DNA of 15,084 nt from the NCBI GenBank assembly GCA_964352225.1, contig CAYGRM010000141.1:1-15084 (forward strand), in the 5' to 3' direction. Each line of letters starts with the position of its first letter. The stretch's first letter is position 1. This DNA comes from CAJQQY01 sp964352225. GTDB taxonomy: Bacteria; Bacteroidota; Bacteroidia; Chitinophagales; Saprospiraceae. This document shows positions 1 to 6,148 of the stretch, one piece after another. The translations under genes and the position numbers were made by a program. The notes under the pieces were generated by a model. It searched no databases and had not been told where the DNA came from. It saw only the letters and a program-made list of their open reading frames with translations.

Positions 1-577
1 ATTCTATCAGGGTTGATTTATTTTTTTTACCCCAAGTTTCTTCTGATTTTAAATTTCCATTTTCGAAGTATACTATCTTTTTTCTTTTTGGGATAAAAAC
101 TTCATTCAGTTGACCTGTTCTTAAGTAGGAAAATAAAGTGTCAATTACTCTCCCTTTTTCAAAAGTACCTTTCAACCTTGGTTTTCCATTAAAGTAGTAA
201 TCAGTAATTTTTCCATGGGCAAGGGTGTCGCAATCAAAATAGTTTGAGACGGAAGGATTACTTATTGGTGTACGTTGTGTAATTTTTTTGAGGAAAAATG
301 TATCTCGATTAATACCGTTGTTACTAATTTTTAAATCAATTACTAAATCATTAAATCCTGCCCGAAGTTGATAATTTCCAAGTCGAGGGAGCGAAAGAGA
401 ATTATTTTTCAAATTAAGATCCTGAATTCCATAAGTCTTTACGGAATCAGTTAAAGTCCAATATTGAAAACGAAGAACTTCATTTGAACATTGATTGATA
501 AAGGTTGGCTCAAAAGTAATTTGCCCGAATAAGGCATTAGCAACGGAAATGGATATGATAAAAATTAGTGATCTCAT
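1..577 (-). CDS. Secreted MORN/YwqK-like repeat protein (3' end cut by window)
   Basis: The reading frame runs without a stop from an ATG at 577 down to base 1, giving 192 residues with the C-terminus missing. It begins MRSLIFIISISVANALFGQ, a short Sec signal peptide with probable cleavage before Gln19, so the product is probably periplasmic or outer-membrane associated. The first half resembles no family I know. From about residue 123 the pattern G-x-I-x-D-Y-Y-x-N-G-K-P-x-x-K-G-x-F appears, then SYLRTGQLNE and YFENGNLKSEE. These are spaced like the MORN-like repeats of the YwqK antitoxin-component family, common in Bacteroidota exported proteins of unknown role. A -7 box on the same strand (609-616) supports this start. 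The gene diverges from the membrane-protein gene at 686. Function is unknown; the repeat assignment is by eye. Confidence 0.75.
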   Translation of the reverse strand, partial: MRSLIFIISISVANALFGQITFEPTFINQCSNEVLRFQYWTLTDSVKTYGIQDLNLKNNSLSLPRLGNYQLRAGFNDLVIDLKISNNGINRDTFFLKKITQRTPISNPSVSNYFDCDTLAHGKITDYYFNGKPRLKGTFEKGRVIDTLFSYLRTGQLNEVFIPKRKKIVYFENGNLKSEETWGKKNKSTLIE

Positions 578-608
578 TTTGAAAAATAATAAGTTTTGAT
601 TAGGGTAG

Positions 609-616
609 CAAAAGTA
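609..616 (-). promoter_or_regulatory. -7 promoter box for the MORN-like gene
   Basis: Read on the minus strand the site is TACTTTTG, an exact match to the Bacteroidota -7 consensus TAnnTTTG. It lies 31 bases before the ATG at 577, which would leave a leader of roughly 25 bases. I see no clear TTTG at -33. Confidence 0.45.
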
Positions 617-673
617 CTAGTTTAAAAGTATAAAAATGTCTTTTGACTCTCACCTTGCGAATTAGAATTTCAT

Positions 674-681
674 TATTTTTG
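674..681 (+). promoter_or_regulatory. -7 promoter box directly abutting the start at 686
   Basis: TATTTTTG matches TAnnTTTG exactly. Only four bases separate it from the GTG start codon, so transcription would begin at or next to that codon. This implies a leaderless message or a start codon further downstream. A TTG at 655-657 sits 16 bases upstream, closer than the usual -33 spacing. Confidence 0.45.
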
Positions 682-685
682 CTTC

Positions 686-1384
686 GTGAAAATAAAAAAA
701 CTCTTCCTACTTCTTGGCATTTTCGGTGCCCTCCAATTCTTGGTTTTTACAACCTATGCCATGACTATTTATCCAGGCGGAACGATTCATAATCATAGCT
801 TGGATGTTTATTCTTTTTTTACCAATTACTTCAGCGATTTGGGGCGAACTCGAACGTTTGATGGAACCTCTAATTGGGCATGTCATGTAATATTTAAAAC
901 AGCATTGACGATTTCAGGGATTTGCATCATGTTGTTTTTCATCACGCTCCAATCTTTTTTTGAAAATGGATTAACGAAAGTGTTAGCCATTTTGGCTACT
1001 TTTTTTGGGATCATAGCAGGAGCCTGTTATATTGGTTTGTCGTGGTTGCCTTATGATGTAGCATTTTGGGAACATCGATATTTTGTACAAGCAGGGTTTA
1101 TTTCATTTTTGATGATGAGCCTTTTTTACGCAATTGCGATTTTTCAAGATGAGATCTATCCTAATAAATATGGCTATGCATTCATAATTTATATAATGAT
1201 TTTATTTCCACAGATTTTGATTATGATTTATGGGCCGAGATCATGGACCTCGCCTGATGCTTTGTTTTTACAAGCGACGAGTCAAAAAGTGGTAGTTTAT
1301 TCGCAGATACTTTGCTTGTTGTATCAGGCGGTGGGATTGTGGAGGTTGGAAAAATTGAATTATCAACTTTTGAATAAAGAATAA
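686..1384 (+). CDS. Six-helix integral membrane protein, DUF998-like
   Basis: This is a 232-residue hydrophobic protein with about six membrane helices, near residues 5-25, 67-90, 97-118, 130-153, 162-182 and 200-220. After helix 1 comes a polar stretch with YPGG, HNHSLDVYSFFTNYFSDLG and TSNW. An S-D-L-G-x-T motif followed by G-x-x-N recalls the DUF998 family of uncharacterised membrane proteins, so I assign it there tentatively. No catalytic motif is visible. The start is a GTG (MKIKKLFLLL). The next in-frame ATG is residue 26 and would remove helix 1, so GTG is preferred. The gene is monocistronic: it diverges from the MORN-like gene and is followed by a repeat element rather than a close partner. 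Confidence 0.8.
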   Translation: MKIKKLFLLLGIFGALQFLVFTTYAMTIYPGGTIHNHSLDVYSFFTNYFSDLGRTRTFDGTSNWACHVIFKTALTISGICIMLFFITLQSFFENGLTKVLAILATFFGIIAGACYIGLSWLPYDVAFWEHRYFVQAGFISFLMMSLFYAIAIFQDEIYPNKYGYAFIIYIMILFPQILIMIYGPRSWTSPDALFLQATSQKVVVYSQILCLLYQAVGLWRLEKLNYQLLNKE

Positions 1385-1402
1385 ATAATAATGAATAATG
1401 AA

Positions 1403-1655
1403 TTTTATTGAATATCCAATATCGATCAAGGAATAATCAATGTCCAANNNNNNNNNNNNNNNNNNNNNNNNNNNNNNNNNNNNNNNNNNNNNNNNNNNNN
1501 NNNNNNNNNNNNNNNNNNNNNNNNNNNNNNNNNNNNNNNNNNNNNNNCAATGTCCAACTTGGATAACAAACAAACTTTGGGAACACTTGGAGATTGGTTA
1601 TTCCTTGTTGGATATTGGATATTCAAAAAACTACGATATTGGGTATTCAATAAAA
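1403..1655. repeat. Intergenic inverted-repeat element 1 with a duplicated right arm
   Basis: The left arm 1408-1447 is the reverse complement of 1587-1626 at 36 of 40 positions. The start of that arm (1403-1424) is also the reverse complement of 1634-1655 at 21 of 22 positions. One left arm therefore has two possible partners in tandem on the right. The core words are GAATATCCAATATC and its complement. No transposase is present, so it could be a REP/MITE-like dispersed repeat or a transcript-end structure. The number of missing bases inside it is unknown. Confidence 0.8.
1448..1547. other. Assembly gap of 100 Ns
   Basis: Exactly 100 Ns, a usual placeholder for a gap of unknown size, lie inside the inverted-repeat element. 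The ten bases CAATGTCCAA occur on both edges (1438-1447 and 1548-1557), so the flanking contigs may overlap and the true gap may be very small. Confidence 0.95.
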
Positions 1656-1694
1656 TCAATATTTAAAAAAAACACCTCTGTCCCCAATTCGCTA

Positions 1695-1724
1695 TTTGCC
1701 TTCCCCACTTTTTTATTATTTTTG
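1695..1724 (+). promoter_or_regulatory. Promoter for the M1 peptidase gene
   Basis: TATTTTTG (1717-1724) matches the -7 consensus TAnnTTTG. TTTG at 1695-1698 lies 18 bases upstream, close to the expected -33 element. The box ends 41 bases before the ATG at 1766, leaving a leader of about 35 bases. Confidence 0.5.
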
Positions 1725-1765
1725 GAAAAAACATTTCAAATCCTTTTTTACAAAAATCCATTTTT

Positions 1766-4255
1766 ATGAAAAAAAATAACCTCTACACTCTTCAATCTAT
1801 CTTACGTGTGAGCATTGTTATGTTAGTGCTCTTTACCTTCTCAAAGGTACAAGCGCAACCCGAAAAACAATATTATGGCTGCAAAAGTAAGCACCATCAT
1901 CACTTCAGTAAAGCCCCAGAGCTTACTCCTGAGCAATTGGCAAAAATAACTACCAGTAATGAGCGAAGTGATACGATCGATATTTTACATTACAATATTA
2001 GTTTAGATTTTACTCAATTTAATCAACAAGAAATTTCGGGAAGTTGTGAGATTTCTATCCAATCAAAAATGAACGATGTAAATTCTATTACACTCGATTT
2101 ATTGGCTTTAAATATTGATTCGGTAGTCGCCCAAAATGAGTTATTGAACTATTCTTACGATGGAGATTTTTTAACTATAGAGTTTTCAAATGCTTTGAGT
2201 GTTGAGGAGGAATTGACTTTTGAGGTTTTTTATAATGGAAACCCTACACCTGCAGCTTCTGGATTTGGTGGATTGGTTTGGCAAAATGGAATCGCCTATA
2301 ATTTAGGAATTGGCCTAGGCGCAACACCTTATAATTATGGCCGAGGATGGTTTCCATGTTTTGATACATTTGTAGAGCGATCAACATTTGAATTTAACAT
2401 TATTTCTAATGCAGGGAAAAGAGCTTATTGCATTGGGACTTTTATGGGACAAGATACTTTGCCTAATGGAGACTTGCTTCGAAGTTATGAAATGAATCAA
2501 CCATTGCCGACCTACTTGGCAGGGATTGCAGTTGGCGATTATGATAGTTGGCAGTCCACTCATGCTGGGGCATTTGGAGATGTACCTTTAGAAATTTTGG
2601 CTAGGCCAAATGATCTTTCTACGGTAGTGAATTCATTCCAATATCTTGATGAGTCAGTCGATAATTTGGAATATTGGTGGGGACAATATCCTTGGGAGCG
2701 AGTTGGATATGTGATGACTGGAAATGGAGCAATGGAACATCCGACGAATGTGGCATATCCAATTTCTTTAGCTGATGATGGGCCCGTTGCAATTCATAAT
2801 GAAGTGATGGCACACGAATTAGGACATCATTGGTGGGGAAATGTGGTCACCTTAAATGGTCCAGAGAACATGTGGATTAAAGAAGGACCAGCAGAGTATA
2901 GTTCGCATCTTTTTTATGAACATGTTTTTGGAAGAGATGATTTTTTGACGGTGGTTAAAAATAATTTATTGCTCGTGATGGAGGAAGCGCATATTGATGA
3001 TGATGGTTATCAGGCTTTGTCGCCAATGCCTTATGAGCAAACATACGGAACGCACACGTATCAAAAAGGTGCGTTGGTGATTCATAATTTGCGTGGATAT
3101 TTGGGGGACTCCTTATTCCGAGTGGGGATGCAATCGGTTTTGGATGAGTTTGCTTATGGACATATGGATGCACAACAATTTAGAGATCATTTGACTACGG
3201 CCACAGGTGTGGACATGGGACCTTATTTCGATGCGTGGATTTTTGCACCAGGATATTCTTCCTATGAAATTGATAAAATGACTTCAACAGCTGCTGGAAA
3301 TAATTTTGAAGTAGAATTAGAAGTTCAACAAAAATTGCATGCAGCTACCGTTTTTCATAAACAGACTCCTTTGTCCGTAACTTTTATGGATGAGAATTTT
3401 AATGTTCATCATGACCAAATTATAGCGGATGGTGAATTTTCAACGGTTATGGTTTCTGTTCCTTTTGAACCATCAACTGCATTTTTTAATGGAGATCATG
3501 AATTGAATTTGGCAGTAATTGGAGCTCAGAATATGTTGACTGATGATGGACCATCTGGAATTGCTTATGGTGGAATTGGTTTGAATGTACAAAGCAATGT
3601 GGATTCTTCATTTCTCCGAGTGGAAGAGTATCGAGTAGCTGCTGATCCCTCACCCACGAATATTTATGATGCAAGAATTGCAACGGGAAGATATTTTAGA
3701 GTGGCAGGAGTACTAAATCCTGATACTGAAATTCGAGGTTCACTTTCTTATTCTGGAGGTGACCCAGAAGATTTGGATTATGATTTGGTAAATATTACGG
3801 AGGATAGTTTAGTGGTATTGTATCGAGCAAACCCTGAAGATGATTGGGTGGAATATGATGATTATGAAATAAAAACTCTAGGGAATTCGATTGATGGTAA
3901 TGGTTTTATTTTTATTGAAAATATTCAGTTGGGAGAGTACACTTTAGCGAATGCTGATATTCCAATGGTGGCGAATGAAAATATTTTAAAAGAAAAAACC
4001 GATTGGATACTTTTCCCCAATCCAGCTTCGGATCGTGTAGAACTTCAAGGAACACTTCCTCAAAATGGAACTTATCAAGTCGAGATTTATGATATTCGAG
4101 GGAATAATATTTTGGGAAAAAATATGGAAGTAGCGAATGAGCAATTTTCTATAACAATGAATTTACAAAATTTATCGAATGGAGTTTATGTGGCGGTGAT
4201 TCGTGACGGTAATGGAAAAGAGTGGGGGAGTCAGACATTGGAGGTGGTGCGATAA
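1766..4255 (+). CDS. Secreted M1-family zinc metallopeptidase with T9SS sorting domain
   Basis: The 829-residue product is a gluzincin aminopeptidase of family M1, expected to remove N-terminal residues from peptides outside the cell. A signal peptide spans residues 1-30 (cleavage after VQA). The M1 N-terminal beta domain follows, from about residue 70. The substrate-binding motif reads GAMEH at 321-325, where the classical form is GAMEN. The zinc site is H350-E351-x-x-H354 with the third ligand E373, exactly 18 residues after H354. Y432 in TYQKGALV is in the place of the catalytic tyrosine. The last 85 residues (about 745-829) start ILFPNPASD and end in a GVYVAVIRDG pattern, a type A T9SS C-terminal sorting domain. 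The protein is thus probably exported across the outer membrane and attached to the surface or released. Just after the signal peptide is an unusual Cys39 and His43-46 cluster. A promoter lies upstream, and the gene converges on the next across inverted-repeat element 2. Confidence 0.93.
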   Translation: MKKNNLYTLQSILRVSIVMLVLFTFSKVQAQPEKQYYGCKSKHHHHFSKAPELTPEQLAKITTSNERSDTIDILHYNISLDFTQFNQQEISGSCEISIQSKMNDVNSITLDLLALNIDSVVAQNELLNYSYDGDFLTIEFSNALSVEEELTFEVFYNGNPTPAASGFGGLVWQNGIAYNLGIGLGATPYNYGRGWFPCFDTFVERSTFEFNIISNAGKRAYCIGTFMGQDTLPNGDLLRSYEMNQPLPTYLAGIAVGDYDSWQSTHAGAFGDVPLEILARPNDLSTVVNSFQYLDESVDNLEYWWGQYPWERVGYVMTGNGAMEHPTNVAYPISLADDGPVAIHNEVMAHELGHHWWGNVVTLNGPENMWIKEGPAEYSSHLFYEHVFGRDDFLTVVKNNLLLVMEEAHIDDDGYQALSPMPYEQTYGTHTYQKGALVIHNLRGYLGDSLFRVGMQSVLDEFAYGHMDAQQFRDHLTTATGVDMGPYFDAWIFAPGYSSYEIDKMTSTAAGNNFEVELEVQQKLHAATVFHKQTPLSVTFMDENFNVHHDQIIADGEFSTVMVSVPFEPSTAFFNGDHELNLAVIGAQNMLTDDGPSGIAYGGIGLNVQSNVDSSFLRVEEYRVAADPSPTNIYDARIATGRYFRVAGVLNPDTEIRGSLSYSGGDPEDLDYDLVNITEDSLVVLYRANPEDDWVEYDDYEIKTLGNSIDGNGFIFIENIQLGEYTLANADIPMVANENILKEKTDWILFPNPASDRVELQGTLPQNGTYQVEIYDIRGNNILGKNMEVANEQFSITMNLQNLSNGVYVAVIRDGNGKEWGSQTLEVVR

Positions 4256-4256
4256 G

Positions 4257-4415
4257 TGGGAATAACAAATATCGAATAAGGAACAAGGATTTGAGAAGTT
4301 TGACGAACTAGATGGAAAAAATTACTTCTCAAATCCTTGTTCTTAAATCGTTATTCGATATTCAAAAATACCACCGAGTTCGTCAAACTTCTTAAATTGT
4401 TATTCGATATTCCCA
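4257..4415. repeat. Intergenic inverted-repeat element 2 between convergent genes
   Basis: Two nested pairings share the same left half. Pairing I joins 4268-4279 to 4351-4362 (12 of 12) and 4281-4299 to 4324-4342 (19 of 19). Pairing II joins 4268-4279 to 4400-4411 (12 of 12) and 4288-4309 to 4377-4398 (20 of 22). The two cannot form together. The right side carries a direct repeat, 4342-4363 and 4391-4412, identical at 21 of 22 bases. The element starts two bases after the M1 stop codon. At its other end it overlaps the stop codon and last codons of the minus-strand gene. It may act as a bidirectional transcript end, but there is no plain T-tract. Confidence 0.85.
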
Positions 4416-5659
4416 AGTTTTACCTTCTGCAAAATTCTGTTCCTATTTGCATTTTCCCTTCCTGATTCAAGGTAGAATAAGTAGCCATCTTCGATGTCCA
4501 TCTTTTCTACAAAATTACAATCCAAAAATAAGACAGGTTGAGTTGTTCCATCATTCAAGTTAATACGATGAATCGTCTTTCCTTTTTTAGTATTGAAAGC
4601 CGTGTACACCTTGTTATTTTTCTTGTCAAAAAGAATTTGTTTGTGCCATTTTTTATTTTCGTGATAAGTGATAGGCAGATATCGTTTATTTTTTCCTTTC
4701 AAGGTGGTGAATTCTAGATAGCCCACCGTATGATTAAATAGGCATAGTTCTTCACCCAGATTTACAAGTGGAGAATAAAGCGGTTTATACATCAAAGAAT
4801 TCCAAGCCTGTACCTGAATCCAAGAAAGAGGAATACCCATTTGGCTTTGCATAAGATGATCATCTTTACTTCTTCTTAAGTTGAGCTCATCAATAATTCG
4901 AAGTGTGTTGAGAATTATTTTTTCTTTTTTAGAAACTACTTGATAGGTTAATATTTGATCACGGCCAGTATATTTTCGACGATAAATAAAATCCTTGGAA
5001 GACTCAACACATGGTTCAATTAATTTTTCAAATTGTTTTTTGGGATATTTGGCGAGTAATAAAATACTACTGTCCATGATGCTCATTTCATAACCATGAC
5101 TTTTTCCAAGAAGATGAATACTACCCAAACATCCTTGATGTAAATTATTGACTTTTACTTTTTTTAAAGGAAGTTCATCTAAAAGTTCACCTTGCCAGTT
5201 TTGCAAGATTAATTTGTTACCTGAAAATATATCAGCATAAGTAAGGATCAAAATTTTATCATCAAGGATAAGAAAATCTTTTACGGTAAAAGATTTATTT
5301 GTCAGTTTTTCGATTTTAGGTTGAGCTGTAATTTCTATCTCTGGAAGTCCAAAAGAAGATAGTTCAAGATAAATAGTAATAGGTTCAGATGGTTTTTGAT
5401 CTAATTCTAGAATGAAGTTCTCGTAACCAACGTAGGAAAAAATAATAATAGACGGAAATTCTTTTATTCCAATTTGGAAGCTTCCATCTAAATTAGAAAA
5501 GTCCCCTAGCTGAGAAGTTTGATTAAAAATATTTACTTTTTCTAAAGGCAAATTGGTCTTTGCATCAACAATGATTCCTTCAATTGTTGAAGGCGTCTGG
5601 GCATTTATTTTTCCAACTAAAAAACAAAGAGTAAGGGTGAAAAGAAGTAGTTTTTTCAT
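4400..5659 (-). CDS. Secreted protein with carboxypeptidase-like regulatory domain
   Basis: The product is 419 residues, with a signal peptide MKKLLLFTLTLCFLVGKINA cleaved before Gln21. Residues about 24-100 form a CarboxypepD_reg-like beta-sandwich: the pattern IEGIIVDAKTNLPLEKVNI, then GDFSNLDGSFQI, FSYVGYE and the strand ITIYLEL. In Bacteroidota this domain is best known at the N-terminus of SusC/TonB-dependent transporters, but no plug or barrel follows. The remaining 310 or so residues consist of short beta-like strands (for example LILDDKILILTYAD and NNKVYTAFN) that could form a beta-propeller; that is inference. There is no T9SS tail, so it is probably periplasmic or on the inner face of the outer membrane. 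Its last codons (LGNIE, stop) lie inside inverted-repeat element 2. I find no clear -7 box upstream. Confidence 0.8.
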   Translation of the reverse strand: MKKLLLFTLTLCFLVGKINAQTPSTIEGIIVDAKTNLPLEKVNIFNQTSQLGDFSNLDGSFQIGIKEFPSIIIFSYVGYENFILELDQKPSEPITIYLELSSFGLPEIEITAQPKIEKLTNKSFTVKDFLILDDKILILTYADIFSGNKLILQNWQGELLDELPLKKVKVNNLHQGCLGSIHLLGKSHGYEMSIMDSSILLLAKYPKKQFEKLIEPCVESSKDFIYRRKYTGRDQILTYQVVSKKEKIILNTLRIIDELNLRRSKDDHLMQSQMGIPLSWIQVQAWNSLMYKPLYSPLVNLGEELCLFNHTVGYLEFTTLKGKNKRYLPITYHENKKWHKQILFDKKNNKVYTAFNTKKGKTIHRINLNDGTTQPVLFLDCNFVEKMDIEDGYLFYLESGRENANRNRILQKVKLGNIE

Positions 5660-5793
5660 TGGCTAAAATTAAAATGATAAGTGGGCAATTTAGAATGAAA
5701 TAAAATTAGTGATAAATGGTTGATTTTTTTCCCAAATAAAAATTAAATGTCAGGTCACTAAATGTCAGATTCCTTCCATCTTGTTTAGTTTTA

Positions 5794-5825
5794 TTGGTAT
5801 ACTTTTTTCATTTAATATATATTTG
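5794..5825 (+). promoter_or_regulatory. Promoter-like site far upstream of the M12B-like gene
   Basis: TTG at 5794-5796, a 21-base spacer and TATATTTG at 5818-5825 fit the Bacteroidota -33/-7 pattern. No start codon of a plausible gene follows within 300 bases. It could drive a small RNA, provide a long leader to the gene at 6149, or be a chance match in AT-rich DNA. Confidence 0.3.
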
Positions 5826-5916
5826 TTGACACTCTGAAAAAGGAGTAGATTCCTTCAAGAAATCTCCCCTCAAATTCTCACATTTACAATTAAGGTTGAA
5901 GACTATAACTATAGAA

Positions 5917-6051
5917 TTTGTTTAAAAATGCCTTTTCGAGCTTGGTTGAAAATATTGCAAATATTGAGCTAAAGCAATGAAGATAAATCAGGAGCTTTGC
6001 CAAAAGTCATAAAATCTTTCAGCTTGATTTTAGTAGGCATTGTTAAACAAA
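5917..6051 (+). repeat. Long-range inverted repeat, possible structured RNA
   Basis: Bases 5917-5932 (TTTGTTTAAAAATGCC) are complementary to 6036-6051 at 15 of 16 positions, closing a 103-base interior. The interior holds further short complementary words such as ATTGC and GCAAT. It lies downstream of the promoter-like site at 5794-5825. It is a candidate for a small structured RNA or leader, but no known RNA family is recognised. Confidence 0.3.
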
Positions 6052-6053
6052 AC

Positions 6054-6079
6054 CATTGATTAATTTAAAATAATCAATG
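6054..6079. promoter_or_regulatory. Perfect 9-base dyad upstream of the M12B-like gene promoter
   Basis: CATTGATTA (6054-6062) and TAATCAATG (6071-6079) are perfect reverse complements around an 8-base centre. The dyad ends 22 bases before the -7 box at 6102-6109, so it overlaps or adjoins where a -33 element would sit. That placement suits an operator, but no regulator is known here. Confidence 0.35.
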
Positions 6080-6101
6080 ATTCACATGTTGTTATTTTTT
6101 T

Positions 6102-6109
6102 TAATTTTG
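6102..6109 (+). promoter_or_regulatory. -7 promoter box for the M12B-like gene
   Basis: TAATTTTG matches TAnnTTTG. It ends 39 bases before the ATG at 6149. It also lies downstream of the in-frame ATG at 6077, which supports the later start. Confidence 0.45.
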
Positions 6110-6148
6110 AGAAATAATTTTTTAATAATTAATCGATCAGAACCAATT

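Larger units (their letters stand above)
1385..1765. other. Intergenic region: repeat element, N gap and promoter
   Basis: This 381-base stretch has no credible gene. It holds a nested inverted-repeat element (1403-1655) broken by 100 Ns, then a promoter-like site before the M1 peptidase gene. The open frames crossing it translate mainly through the Ns or through the repeat arms, giving low-complexity DIGYS-type peptides. Confidence 0.8.
5660..6148. other. Divergent intergenic region without a recognised gene
   Basis: This 489-base stretch separates divergent genes. It contains a direct repeat TAAATGTCAG at 5744-5753 and 5759-5768 (15-base period). AGATTCCTTC occurs at 5767-5776 and 5847-5856, the second within an imperfect 19-base palindrome (5847-5865). 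There is also an unassigned promoter-like site (5794-5825), a long-range inverted repeat (5917-6051), a short dyad (6054-6079) and the promoter of the following gene. Open frames are very short and none looks coding. Confidence 0.7.

Noticed and set aside
1268..1769. Open frames crossing the 100-N gap on both strands
   Set aside because: They owe their length to the Ns and to repeat arms, and they overlap the convincing genes at 686 and 1766.
2381..3683. Several antisense frames of 60-72 codons inside the M1 peptidase gene
   Set aside because: They mirror the coding strand, have no recognisable domains or start signals, and the M1 gene is beyond doubt.
6077..6148. Longer N-terminus of the M12B-like protease from ATG 6077
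   Set aside because: The ATG lies within the 6054-6079 dyad and upstream of the -7 box, and the extra 24 residues would precede a complete signal peptide.
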